Shown here in pieces: positions 45,980 to 55,657 of a stretch of 61,949 nt of DNA; position 1 is the stretch's first letter, and each line of letters opens with the position of its first letter. Under the pieces are notes generated by a model. It saw only the letters and a list, made by a program, of their open reading frames with translations, did no database searches and was not told the DNA's origin. The position numbers were made by a program, and so were the translations under genes. The DNA is taken from NCBI RefSeq assembly GCF_002276045.1, contig NZ_NQMR01000041.1:1-61949 (forward strand), given 5' to 3'. The stretch comes from Pseudoalteromonas sp. NBT06-2. Lineage in GTDB: Bacteria > Pseudomonadota > Gammaproteobacteria > Enterobacterales > Alteromonadaceae.

Positions 45980-48008
45980 TTAAAAAGAATAATTTATATC
46001 TACACCAAACTGACGAGATTCACCTTTAAAGTCCTGTAACATACCTAACAAACCAACGAGATCAAATTTAAGATTACTATACTCTTCATTAGTGATGTTC
46101 TTACCCCAAACAGCCATGCTCCAATCATCGATTTCATAAGCAATGCGTGCATTAAATAAGATATAATCTTTCTGGGAGGCATAATCATTTTGATTTTGAT
46201 CAAAATAAAAGTCTGATTGATGATCGAAGTTTAATTGAAATAAAACCTCTCCATCATTAATAGGTAAAACATACTCTAAAAAACCATTCATATTCCACTT
46301 AGAAGTGAAAGGCAATCGATTATCAGTAATCTTTTCACCTTTTGCATTAACAAATTTTTCAAGGTTCGCTTCAGGTAAATAACCAATCCCTAGTTGCACA
46401 TTAAACTGCGAAGTTAATTGCCACTTTAATTCAGCTTCAGCACCATATAAATTTGACTCACCTACGTTATCTAATAATTGTATAGGTGGGGCGATAGGTG
46501 ATATAGCTGCTTGGTTCATAAAAACCTGTTGGTCTTGATAATCATAATTAAATAACACTAAATATAAATAAGCATTATCATCATCCCAATAAATACGGTT
46601 GCCCAGTTCAATGGCATCTAATTTTTCTGAGCCATAGTCATTTCGCAATGCTTCTTCTTGAGTTGTTATAATTGCGCCATTATATCCTCCACTTTTGTAA
46701 CCGCGCGAATAACTTAAAAATGCAGTGAAGTCTGAATTGAATTTATGATTTATTGAAATTTTACCAGAAACATTGTGGTCTTTTACTTTTCCGGGTTCAT
46801 TCCAACCAAGGACTGTTAATCCGACTTGTTCATCAACAGCTAATGGCACATTAATTGTACCTATAGCACGGTAATCAATATTTTCTTCTGTGTATCTCAG
46901 CCCTGTAGAGAGAGTTGTTTGATCATTAAAATCATAATCTATATGTGTAAAAATAGCTGAAATTTCAGTATCTATTTTATTGTCGTAAAAAAAAGTTGCA
47001 GCGTTAGTAAATAGAGAATCTACAGCTCTAAAATCTCTAAATAAATCTAAGAAATTATCTTGTGTTAATGACTCATCTAAATAAAAACCGCCAACGATAA
47101 AATATGCTTGTTCTAATTCTAAGTGATAGCGTAATTCTTGCGAATAAACATCAGTATAAACATTTTGCCCGCCCTCAACCAAAGCAGCAGGGCTGCCATC
47201 ACTATTAAAAAAATGAATCCTATCTAGGGTATTAAAGCTACTTATGCTAACTAGGTAGCTATTATCTGTTAGTTGATAATTAAGATTGAGATCTGTTCCC
47301 CAACTATTTGTTTTATGCGGGCTATTATTATTAATGTTATTATTGACAGATACACGATAAAAATCATTAGAACCATCATTAAAACCAAATGCATCGGTAC
47401 ATTGTGATGAACCGGCCTCACTAGGTGAGCATAAAGTAGGTGTAAGCCCCAGTTGTTTATAAACTCCTATATTACCTACAGGTTGTACCGTACCATCCCA
47501 CTTTTCGACATGCACTTTGCCAAAGACTTCTAACTTATCAAAATTGGCTAAAATAGAAAGTCGACCATGAGTTTGTTCCCTGTGGCCCTTTTAGAATTTC
47601 AATTGAGTCAATATCATATAAATTAACTAACTGAGAATTAGCAGAGCCGCCTGCTATGTTATCGATATAAACCCCCACAGGAGAGGTTGTTGATGTATTA
47701 TAATCCATGCTACCAACACCACGGATATTAATAGCTGGAGGCGTACCTTCTGCCGCATTTGGGGTTATTTTGAAATTAGCTGATTGACCAGATAAAGCAG
47801 TGGTATCTTTTATATTTTGATCTGAAAGTGATTTACCCTCGATTATTGAAAGTGAAATTGCAACATCATTAATATTTTGAGTTCGCTTTTGCGCCTTAAC
47901 TTCAATTACCTCTATTTTTTTAACACCATCATCAGCAATAGCTTGGGGTAATAACAAAGAGGAACATAAAATAATAAGAGAAGTTTTTTTCACGGGAGCC
48001 TTTGTCAA
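45980..48008 (-). pseudogene. TonB-dependent receptor, broken at the plug
   Basis: The 5' part (47538-48008) has a signal peptide (TSLIILCSSLLLPQAIA), a TonB box-like VIEVKAQKRTQNIND, and plug motifs (INIRGVGSMDYNT, VGVYIDNIAGG, IEILKGPQGT). After GPQGT the normal LFGRNTTGGAIN block is missing and the frame is lost. The barrel resumes one frame over (THGRLSILANFDKLEVFGKV) and runs to the stop at 45980, ending in a typical VDINYSF. About 70-80 residues are probably deleted with a frame change. Barrel motifs include LSYSRGYKSGGYNGA. It belongs to the large Cirin/FyuA-like receptor class; the substrate is unknown. Confidence 0.85.
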
Positions 48009-48065
48009 AATATAAATGGCTAGTAGTTAACTGTATTATATCATCTTATATCACTTAAGTTGAAG

Positions 48066-48094
48066 TTGTGTAAGGCGCTAAAAACCTTACACAA
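48066..48094. terminator. 10-bp hairpin between FAD oxidoreductase and receptor genes
   Basis: TTGTGTAAGG and CCTTACACAA pair perfectly around nine bases, just after the oxidoreductase stop on the minus strand. No strong T-tract follows, so termination may be incomplete. Confidence 0.5.
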
Positions 48095-48105
48095 TAAATA
48101 TAGAC

Positions 48106-50283
48106 TTAAAAATCTTTTTCGCCAGAAATATGTTCAGGATGACCACAAATAGATCTTGATGTCTGCATTCCCGCCATCGTTGCTGCTTCAACACACCCAG
48201 CATTTAAGCCTGTTTGGATCCAATCTCCCGTAATATAAAAATTATTAAATCCAGTTTGTTCTGTCCGGAGTCTATACTGACTACTATCAACAACAGACAT
48301 TACATAATGCTCCGAAGGGTCAATATTCGCCCGCCAAAACTGACTATTAAATCTGTCTTCACCCTGTTGATTATTAGGATCTATTAATATAGACCAATCA
48401 AATTCACCTGGCTGTGCAACTTCAGTCCACAAATTGTAGATCGAATTTTTTAAATTCCTAATTGCATTATTTTTTACTTCCAACTTACATTGAACTGGGA
48501 ACAAATGATCACTTTTAGGTGGGAGGTTAGTTATAGGCATAACACTACAAAAGTAAGCTACATTTTTTGGCTCTATTGATGCCGGCCAAGTCTCTTTATC
48601 GAGTAGTTGATCCATAGAAGCCCAAGTATCAAAAGGTTCAACAAAACCACTTAATACAGGTTCTTCACCATCATCAGGCGTGTATTTCCACCCTAATTCA
48701 TTAAGGGTTTTATCTCCCCATACCTGATAAGCCTGAGTTACTACGGTTTTCACTTTATCGCTCATGGTTTTTAAATCGGGGCTTTTATCTAATAAATCTT
48801 CACAAATATAAGGTAATGACCCCACCGAAATACCAAAAATAACCTTATCGAAATCAATACCTTTTTGTAGTGTTTTTTGCGGTAAAGCTTGCCCAAAGTG
48901 GGTTTGATAGACATCAGGCCAATTAGTCCAAAATGATTCTAAATTAATATTATGTTGTTGTAATAACTCAGCTTGCTCATCATTAATTTGACTGTAGTTT
49001 GGCCTATCAGGCCAACATGCGAGATCCAATTCATATCCTTTGACAGGTACGTTTACTAAAGGGTTATAATTTGTGATGCCATCTTTAAGCGCCACTTGTT
49101 GTGTGATTTGAATTGTGTCGACACACTCACCTTGGGCTGTTATGTTTTCTACCTTATTAAAATACTCAAATTTCACTCCTCGATCTTGCAATGCCTGATA
49201 AAATGGCGTGAAAATGGTATCGCCCATACCGGCCTGCATTTTCCACATAATGGCACCTTTATAATTTAGTGCGATACGCATCATACAACGAATAATAGTA
49301 CCCGCTTCTATATTTGGTTTATCAAAATTGCCTTCTTCATATGCAAAAACTAAATCGTAAAAACCCCTTACTGGTGCTGAATCGACTGTATATTTTTCAT
49401 TAGCGCCGTGTTTACGTAACCATTGTTTGTAATCCGAATTATTGATGACATTAAAACCATATTTAAATACATCGTCTTCAATCATGCCAATCAATATTGT
49501 TAATCCTAAATCAGCAGAAATAAATAAACGTCTAATCTTATCGTTTTCATCTAAAAGTGCGTAAAACTCAGAGATGATCCAACGTCTGAGCCTTTTTAAT
49601 AGAAATTTAATTGCGTTATGATCGTCACTGTTTCTATCTTGTAACTTTGTTGGTAACTGCTTTAAAAAAGTCTCTAAATGCTCAAGTGAATCTTTAACAT
49701 CATCAACAAGCTCTTTACTTTCAACTGAAATGAAATTAGCCATTTTTTCAAGCCAGGAATCATCATCATCGTCATCTTTTTCAGACAATTTGTGCTCAGC
49801 AGTTTCATTTCTTAACTCTGATATAAAGTGTTTTATCCACATATAAGCGGTGCGAAATAAATCCCAAATATCAAGCTCATCATCTACTTGACCAGGCACT
49901 AAATCATTCGTGGGAAATTCTATTGGCCAAGTTTGCCATTTATCTTCTATATATTCTTGCAGCACAATTGAGCTATGTTGTTTAAATGCATCTTGCCAAG
50001 TTTGAAGTGGTGCGCCATCTGGGCGATTTAATGATTCATAAGCCTTTTGAATAGTACTAAATGCATTATCATAAAAACCAAACCATATGTGTAAGCCATG
50101 CTCTTCAATCCTTTGCGCATAATCAACATTACGACCACTTGCGCCTTTGCCACCAATGCGCCACCCCATTTGATACACTGTAATATCATACTTATCTTGC
50201 CAATTATCTTGTTCCGTTAAATAAAAAGCAGCTGTCATGGCTGATACGCCACCGCCTAAAATCGCGATTTTTTCTTGTGTCAT
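48106..50283 (-). CDS. FAD/NAD(P)-dependent oxidoreductase, desaturase-like (COG3349)
   Basis: This 725-residue flavoprotein starts with a dinucleotide-binding motif (KIAILGGGVSAMTAAFYLTE). It continues QMGWRIGGKGASGRN, typical of the amine-oxidase/phytoene-desaturase superfamily. The C-terminal FAD block reads NFYITGDWIQTGLNAGCVEA, ATMAGMQTSRSICG. An acidic insertion (EKDDDDDDSWLEK, about residues 165-180) and helical stretch interrupt the middle. It has no signal peptide, so it acts in the cytoplasm. It lies 19 bases downstream of the acetoacetate-decarboxylase-like gene, so the two likely share a pathway. The substrate is not known for this branch. Confidence 0.87.
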   Translation of the reverse strand: MTQEKIAILGGGVSAMTAAFYLTEQDNWQDKYDITVYQMGWRIGGKGASGRNVDYAQRIEEHGLHIWFGFYDNAFSTIQKAYESLNRPDGAPLQTWQDAFKQHSSIVLQEYIEDKWQTWPIEFPTNDLVPGQVDDELDIWDLFRTAYMWIKHFISELRNETAEHKLSEKDDDDDDSWLEKMANFISVESKELVDDVKDSLEHLETFLKQLPTKLQDRNSDDHNAIKFLLKRLRRWIISEFYALLDENDKIRRLFISADLGLTILIGMIEDDVFKYGFNVINNSDYKQWLRKHGANEKYTVDSAPVRGFYDLVFAYEEGNFDKPNIEAGTIIRCMMRIALNYKGAIMWKMQAGMGDTIFTPFYQALQDRGVKFEYFNKVENITAQGECVDTIQITQQVALKDGITNYNPLVNVPVKGYELDLACWPDRPNYSQINDEQAELLQQHNINLESFWTNWPDVYQTHFGQALPQKTLQKGIDFDKVIFGISVGSLPYICEDLLDKSPDLKTMSDKVKTVVTQAYQVWGDKTLNELGWKYTPDDGEEPVLSGFVEPFDTWASMDQLLDKETWPASIEPKNVAYFCSVMPITNLPPKSDHLFPVQCKLEVKNNAIRNLKNSIYNLWTEVAQPGEFDWSILIDPNNQQGEDRFNSQFWRANIDPSEHYVMSVVDSSQYRLRTEQTGFNNFYITGDWIQTGLNAGCVEAATMAGMQTSRSICGHPEHISGEKDF

Positions 50284-50302
50284 TTTATAATCCTTTACTT
50301 TT

Positions 50303-51235
50303 TTAAAGGCTCATCGCCGCTTCTTGGTTAAAGTCGAATAAAATATTGAAAGGTAATAAAGGCCTTTGACTGCCCACTTCAATACCAAACATGTCAGACA
50401 ATGGAAACATATCAACTTGATTTAACGTAAATTCAAATTCATGAAAGTAGAGTTTACCGGTATGAAATTTTTGAATCGCAGAAGGGGAGTGCAACACATC
50501 TTGATAAACCGCGTTTGTGGCAGAGCCGTCTGGGAGTTGTTTAAATAACAGTTGATCTATTTGAGGATTAATAAAGCCGCTTAATAATTGTTTATAAACT
50601 GAAAAATCTAAATCAAAGAAATCAATTTCATTCTCTAATAATGACATGCCTTCTTCTATTAAATCAACAAAATTTTCGATTGGGCTTTCAGTATCTTGTG
50701 CGAGCATTTTTACATTAAATAGCTCGCAAGGTGACATTTTTGTATCCGGTGAAAATGTTTTAAATGCATCTACTGTCATAGAGAAAAAATCAGGACTACC
50801 ACCTATCTCTGGCATTTTATAATCACACAAATATTTATTAAATCCCCAAGTTTCACGACCATTTATAAGTGCATAAACATTGTTTACACAAATAAAAGCC
50901 GGATACCAATAAATATGACTGACTTTATCACGCTGCATTTTGGCAACAGGCAACCAAATAATGACATCAGTTTCTTGAAAGTACCCTTGGCTTGCCCAAG
51001 GTTCAGTAGTTGGTTTGATATTTTCAATATCAGTGAAAGTAAGCATGCAATACTTACTAATCGCTTTAAAGGTATAGCCTGACACTAAACCTACAGTTTC
51101 ATCTAAGTAAGTTTGAATTTTATTTAAATCACCCTTAATGAAAAAACCATACATATTGGCATTTATCATTCTACAAGGAGGTTGAGCTATTACGGAGCCC
51201 GGAAACTGGGCATAAGGTGTTTGTTCTGATGACAT
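50303..51235 (-). CDS. Acetoacetate decarboxylase-like protein
   Basis: This 310-residue protein of the acetoacetate-decarboxylase superfamily has a Schiff-base lysine motif reading NGRETWGFNKYLCDY. Aligned with the classical GRELSAYPKKLG, the catalytic Lys is kept, but the second Lys that lowers its pKa is Tyr, and the preceding Pro is Asn. This pattern fits ADC-like enzymes that do aldol or hydratase chemistry rather than decarboxylation, or an inactive binding protein. It has no signal peptide. It is the first gene of a pair with the FAD oxidoreductase. A promoter should lie in 51236-51400. Confidence 0.82.
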   Translation of the reverse strand: MSSEQTPYAQFPGSVIAQPPCRMINANMYGFFIKGDLNKIQTYLDETVGLVSGYTFKAISKYCMLTFTDIENIKPTTEPWASQGYFQETDVIIWLPVAKMQRDKVSHIYWYPAFICVNNVYALINGRETWGFNKYLCDYKMPEIGGSPDFFSMTVDAFKTFSPDTKMSPCELFNVKMLAQDTESPIENFVDLIEEGMSLLENEIDFFDLDFSVYKQLLSGFINPQIDQLLFKQLPDGSATNAVYQDVLHSPSAIQKFHTGKLYFHEFEFTLNQVDMFPLSDMFGIEVGSQRPLLPFNILFDFNQEAAMSL

Positions 51236-51528
51236 GATATTTATCCTTTACATTAAAAATCATATGGTTAACTCTTAAATTCATTTATATATACATGTTT
51301 TTTATGATCACAATTTATACTCGCAGAATGTTCTTATTTCGTAAAGCTAAAACTAAAAAGAGGTCGAGGTGAATTAATTAATAATTTAACTAATTATAAA
51401 TTATTCACTTTATCGCACTCTATATTTCACTTAATATTTAGGATCTATTTTAATAGATAACTTGGAATGAGTATGTTTGATGTAAATTAATATTTTGAAG
51501 GTAAAATAAAGTTAATCGCTTTAAAAGG

Positions 51529-51691
51529 GGAGGGCTATCTCCAACACTTGGGGCTATGGCTTCTGGAAATTATATTTTTGGTATCTCACTAAAAGAAGTG
51601 ATGGCTGTAGTAAGTTAATTGTTACCTTACCTAATGAAGCAGAGCCAAACACTTTTCCTGCTGGTGAATCCTTTATAGTCCCAGCCAATAA
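51529..51691 (+). pseudogene. Unidentified C-terminal gene remnant
   Basis: Reading LGAMASGNYIFGISLK in one frame and KRSDGCSKLIVTLPNEAEPN, TFPAGESFIVPANK in the next, the fragment looks like the end of a protein with a frameshift near 51590. No start or upstream coding sequence remains. The family is not recognised. The rest of 51236-51777 shows nothing else. Confidence 0.3.
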
Positions 51692-51777
51692 ATAGTTCAA
51701 AGTAGAAGTGAAAAAATGATAATAATATTATACACATAAGAATAAAATAAACATTAAATAAGGGCTGAGTTACTCAT

Positions 51778-51951
51778 TTAAAGTCCACTCTTTGTCTTTA
51801 ACATAACCGACATTTCTAATCTTATTTCCTGTAAATAAGCGTCGTCATAATCTAACGTTAAAAATTCATCTAGGCAAGCTTGATATTGAGTAATTTTTTC
51901 TGGTGAAGACTTAAACTGTTCCAAAAACACATCCTGTTGAGTATATTTCAT
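51778..51951 (-). CDS. Small hypothetical protein, 57 residues
   Basis: The ATG follows GGAAGAGATCAA, a good ribosome-binding site. The product, MKYTQQDVFLEQFKSSPEKI ... LTLDYDDAYLQEIRLEMSVM, is acidic and helical with no membrane segment. Codon use looks natural and the frame is clean from start to stop. No family is recognised. Between here and the MITE at 52183 the DNA is AT-rich and empty. Confidence 0.5.
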   Translation of the reverse strand: MKYTQQDVFLEQFKSSPEKITQYQACLDEFLTLDYDDAYLQEIRLEMSVMLKTKSGL

Positions 51952-52182
51952 TTGATCTCTTCCCTAAAAATCATATTAATTAACTAAATTGTAGAATAGT
52001 CCGAAAAATATAAAAGTACCTACTTAAAAAAATTTTAACTGTAACAATTCCAATTATAGTAAAAAGTTTAAATAATTTAGATAGATAGAACATAGAAATT
52101 ATATTTTTTACGTGAATAAAAGGAAAATAGCTAAAAATTTTTGAGAGATCTCTTACAAAGAAGATGGAGGATCATAATATTT

Positions 52183-52448
52183 TATACCCAAGCCACTTCA
52201 AGATGTGAGGTTCAGGACTACTGAGCAATTCATGATCTAGGCGCATCTTTGCATTAATGGTTACTCCCTTAAAAAAAGATGGAACAACGAGCATGATTTG
52301 CTCAGAAGTCCCTGTAAGGTTGGTTTATAAATGCTTTATGCAGCGTTATTGATTTTGAAAAGGGAATAACCATGTTCTTCAATCAATGCCTTGCCTAAAG
52401 CATTTCTAATTCCAACTGAATCCTGCATCTTGAAGTGGTTTGGGTATA
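52183..52448 (+). mobile_element. MITE, type B (266 bp)
   Basis: The ends are TATACCCAAGCCACTTCAAG and TTGAAGTGGTTTGGGTATA. It matches 13365-13630 in reverse complement over its whole length. It contains GAGCATGATTTGCTCAGAAG and AAGGGAATAACCATG. It lies between genes. Confidence 0.88.
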
Positions 52449-52526
52449 TATACATAGAATTAAAGAGAAAAAGTGCAATATTACCTTCAAAAAGCGTTAA
52501 TTCACTCCGACCCTATTTTTAATAGG

Positions 52527-52781
52527 TTATTCAGCTTTTGGATCACCTTTTATGAAATATAGATCGCTAAAACCCATTTTTACGAATTCAGCATCACGGT
52601 AATTTCTAACTGCAGATGAGCCTTTTGATGTCATCTCTATTGCTTGCACCATTTTCAAATAGTTTGTTAAGTCGATACCTTCTTCAGACGCGACGGCTTC
52701 ATGCATATTATGAAACTTGTCATAAGCGAAGCTAATTTCTTTTGCGACATTTTTATATTTGTAAGTGATCTTACTGGCCAT
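52527..52781 (-). CDS. DUF2960 family protein
   Basis: The ATG at 52781 (MASKITYKYKNVAKEISFAY) follows AGGAAC and matches the family start; a longer frame from 52823 adds 14 unrelated residues. The 84-residue product keeps the DUF2960 pattern: FSYDKFHxxxEA-like AYDKFHNMHEAVASEEGIDL, then SSAVRNYRDAEFVKMGFSDL. DUF2960 is a small cytoplasmic family of marine gammaproteobacteria with no known function. It is a single-gene unit. Confidence 0.85.
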   Translation of the reverse strand: MASKITYKYKNVAKEISFAYDKFHNMHEAVASEEGIDLTNYLKMVQAIEMTSKGSSAVRNYRDAEFVKMGFSDLYFIKGDPKAE

Positions 52782-53154
52782 TAGGTTGTTCCTGTAAAGT
52801 TTTAGGCTTGAAATAACTGCCATAATGACTTATTTTAAGCTTTTACGTACTCATATTCAGCTTTTATTTACTATTATATATATAAATTGCGTTGAGCGAC
52901 AAAGGTTATTATTCTCAAATGGCTATACCAGTAAAAGAGCAGAGTCAGAATTATTAAGAGTAAATATAAATAAATATGAAGATTCGGCTTTATTTTATTG
53001 GCAAAGAAGACCTTTTTTGGCTTAATTTCATACAAAAGTTCAGGCACAGTTACTAACCGATAAAGCCAAATTAAATAATTTGTAATAAATATAGATGGCA
53101 ATTTTCATTAGAAACTAACGCAACATAAGATTGTACAGCCAGTGTTAGATTCAC

Positions 53155-53190
53155 TTGAAGCGTTATGTGTCATAATAAATAACGCTTCAA
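53155..53190. terminator. Strong hairpin after the sigma-factor operon
   Basis: TTGAAGCGTTAT and ATAACGCTTCAA form a perfect 12-bp stem around a 12-base loop, 30 bases after the operon's last stop codon. The T-run is on the plus side (AATTTT). Confidence 0.6.
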
Positions 53191-53219
53191 TTTTAAGTAC
53201 TATTAGCTATAATTTTTAT

Positions 53220-53936
53220 TTAATGCGAGCTAGTCAACTGCTTTAACTCAGCCTGTCTTTTTTTATGATAAAAATGCGTTACGCCATACGCTAACAATAA
53301 TGCACTGTTGGCAATTAAAAAAGATAACCATACACTTTTATCTCTTTGCGCCGCCATTTCGAATACAAACCAATTAACCAGAGGTGTCGAAAATATAAAA
53401 GTAAATTTCACCAGTTTTATAAATTTAATTGATGACTGGCAGCCTTCCAACGCGATTTGTATAATATTATTCGGATTTTCGTTAAATACCTTCCAGGATG
53501 CAAAACGAATTTTAGCCGCTAAGTAGACGTACCCTATGGACATTAATCCGCTGATACCTAGGAAAATCAGGAGTGTTTTTCCCCAACCAGTAAAAAAATA
53601 ACCATAGAGAATAGCGACAAATATCGCAAGTGTGCTTACTGTATCAAAGAGTAATAATGCCTTAGCTTGCAAAATGCGACGTTTTGTTTGTTTTAATAAA
53701 GCTTTAATATCAGTTTTTTCATAGGGCTGACTTTGCCAATCTTGAGTTAAAGATAACCATTGTTCATCTATCACAGGTTCATTTATCACAGGTTCATTAG
53801 GTTGCGACTGCGTTTTATTGATATTTAAAAAATCTGTATCAATTTTTTCACGCTCTGGCTGTAGTAGTTCTAACTTAAGTTCAGAACTATTATCAGAGGC
53901 TTTGCTGTCATCATTTAAAGGGGGTAGTTCGTTCAT
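53220..53936 (-). CDS. Membrane protein coupled to the sigma factor, possible anti-sigma
   Basis: The ATG at 53936 overlaps the sigma-factor stop (ATGA), so the two are translationally coupled; the product is 238 residues. Residues 1-105 are soluble, acidic and Gln/Pro-rich, with a short tandem repeat (NEPVINEPVIDE, also visible as a DNA repeat). Four helices follow (about 120-140, 144-165, 195-215, 220-238). Position, coupling and a cytoplasmic N-terminus before membrane helices fit an anti-sigma factor, but no ASD zinc motif or known anti-sigma domain is visible. The role is inferred. Confidence 0.7.
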   Translation of the reverse strand: MNELPPLNDDSKASDNSSELKLELLQPEREKIDTDFLNINKTQSQPNEPVINEPVIDEQWLSLTQDWQSQPYEKTDIKALLKQTKRRILQAKALLLFDTVSTLAIFVAILYGYFFTGWGKTLLIFLGISGLMSIGYVYLAAKIRFASWKVFNENPNNIIQIALEGCQSSIKFIKLVKFTFIFSTPLVNWFVFEMAAQRDKSVWLSFLIANSALLLAYGVTHFYHKKRQAELKQLTSSH

Positions 53937-54487
53937 TTGACCTCCAGTAATTGGGTCAGTGTGGTTTTTGCTCGTTGTAAACGTACCCCAACTAAGTTTG
54001 TTGAAATACACAAAATATCGGCTATTTCCTGATAGCTCATAGACTCCAATGCCAAGGTAAGTACCTGACGTTGTTCTAAATTTAGTTGGCGAATGGCATG
54101 TGATAAACGTTGTTGTCTCTGCTGTTGTTCAAGTGCTTGATAAGGCGTGGCATCTAACGTTTTTCGTTCTGATTGTGATTGGCAATCAGACTCAGTTTTA
54201 ATGGACTTCATAGCCTTGGCAACATGCGTTGCCAATACATTATGAGCAATACGAGCTACAAAGGTTTTCACAGTTGAATTTTTACGAAAACTTGGTAACG
54301 CACGCCAAATATTTAAGGCTATATCCTGAAATAATTCATCTTGCAAGGCTGATTTCGCTTCAAAGCCCGTAATTAAATGACGAAGCAATTTTTCATGTTC
54401 GGTCATCCATTTTGTAAAGGTACTTTGACGATCCAAATTCAAATCCTGATTTTTAATTTTAACTTCCATTTCAGCTGAATTGATCAT
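53933..54487 (-). CDS. ECF-type sigma-70 family RNA polymerase sigma factor
   Basis: This 184-residue sigma factor contains region 2 (LFQDIALNIWRALPSFRKNS, TVKTFVARIAHNVLATHVAK) and region 4 (QLNLEQRQVLTLALESMSYQ, EIADILCISTNLVGVRLQRA). The linker is Gln-rich. It starts six bases after the ABC permease stop, which places it in the exporter operon rather than apart from it. The likely role is to report or regulate the exporter and hydrolase operon, perhaps by autoregulation. The start could also be the ATG seven codons further in. Confidence 0.93.
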   Translation of the reverse strand: MINSAEMEVKIKNQDLNLDRQSTFTKWMTEHEKLLRHLITGFEAKSALQDELFQDIALNIWRALPSFRKNSTVKTFVARIAHNVLATHVAKAMKSIKTESDCQSQSERKTLDATPYQALEQQQRQQRLSHAIRQLNLEQRQVLTLALESMSYQEIADILCISTNLVGVRLQRAKTTLTQLLEVK

Positions 54488-54493
54488 AACAGC

Positions 54494-55657
54494 TTAACCT
54501 AAAGCCATAACGGCTTTTTCAGATTTCAATCTGTATGCTGTCGCGTGTATTAATGAAAATGTCATCATCAATGTGACTGCACCCGTAAAAAGCACAACAC
54601 TCCAGTTTACGGGTATGCCTTTAAACAAGTCTTCCATTAGTAATGATTGACCAGATATTGGCATCCAATCTAACCATTTCGGCTTATCATTGATAAATGT
54701 CAGTGCCATAGGAATAAAAGCTGGCATCATAATAATCATAGTGACGGTGGACTGAGCTTCTTTAAAACTTTTAGCTTGAAATGCAAAGAACAATTGTAAT
54801 GAAGATGCAAAAAAACAAATTGGTAATAACAAAGCTAATAATACCATTACGGTATAAAAATCTAAGCTAAAAGTGGCACCAATCTGGGCTAAGTCAACAA
54901 AACTCACAGCTAAAGCTGTTAAACCTAAAGTCAGTATTACGCCGGTTGCTGCAACGACACTGGCACAAGTCATTTTTGTAAATACTATTTTTATAGTCGC
55001 TATTGGCTGACAAAGTAACATTTCTAATACGTTACGCTCTCTTTCACCTGCACTTGAGTCTATGGCAACAGGTAAACCTGAAACGAAAGCAGCTACCAGT
55101 AAATAGATACCTAGCAACATAGAGATAAAAGCGGCATTACTACTTAATAAGGCAGTATCTTGTTCAATGAGTTTTACTGGATGTAATAATTGAATATCGA
55201 CTCCTCTTACCAATAACCGATTATGACCAATACGACGAGAATATTCATCCACTGATTTTTTGATTCTTTGTATTGAAGAGTCCATCGCCTTATCGCTATA
55301 ATCAGTGTTGAGAACTACCTCAATGGTTTTACCTAAGAACATATTTTTAGCAAAAAACTTAGGTATGGTTATTTTAATATTGCGATCCTGCCATAAATAT
55401 TTTTCATTATCAGGCACTTTAGAAATTGGCAATATTTTATCTTTTTTAAATTTATCCATTAACTTAGGGGAAAATTCACTGCCTAGTATTTGTGCATAAA
55501 TAGTTGGTTTTTCTATTGCTTCTTTAATGGCCACTTTAGATATGGAAAAAATCATAACTGGTGCCATAAAAGCGATTAATAAGGCAGCCATTAAAGCGCG
55601 TTTATCTCGAAAGGCTTCTTTAAATTCTTTTATAAGTAAAGCTTTGAACTGGATCAT
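54494..55657 (-). CDS. ABC-2 type permease, NatB-like
   Basis: This 387-residue inner-membrane permease has an N-terminal helix (ALMAALLIAFMAPVMIF), a periplasmic domain of about 150 residues, and five further helices. The family signature SSAGERERNVLEMLLCQPIA, which lies between helices, is present. The NatB group exports sodium, lipids, peptides or antibiotics; the substrate is open here. The start overlaps the ATPase stop by four bases. Confidence 0.92.
   Translation of the reverse strand: MIQFKALLIKEFKEAFRDKRALMAALLIAFMAPVMIFSISKVAIKEAIEKPTIYAQILGSEFSPKLMDKFKKDKILPISKVPDNEKYLWQDRNIKITIPKFFAKNMFLGKTIEVVLNTDYSDKAMDSSIQRIKKSVDEYSRRIGHNRLLVRGVDIQLLHPVKLIEQDTALLSSNAAFISMLLGIYLLVAAFVSGLPVAIDSSAGERERNVLEMLLCQPIATIKIVFTKMTCASVVAATGVILTLGLTALAVSFVDLAQIGATFSLDFYTVMVLLALLLPICFFASSLQLFFAFQAKSFKEAQSTVTMIIMMPAFIPMALTFINDKPKWLDWMPISGQSLLMEDLFKGIPVNWSVVLFTGAVTLMMTFSLIHATAYRLKSEKAVMALG

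Noticed and set aside
52825..53025. A 66-codon plus-strand frame divergent from the DUF2960 gene
   Set aside because: No ribosome-binding site, no family, and an opposing frame of equal quality (52874-53101); likely chance in AT-rich DNA.
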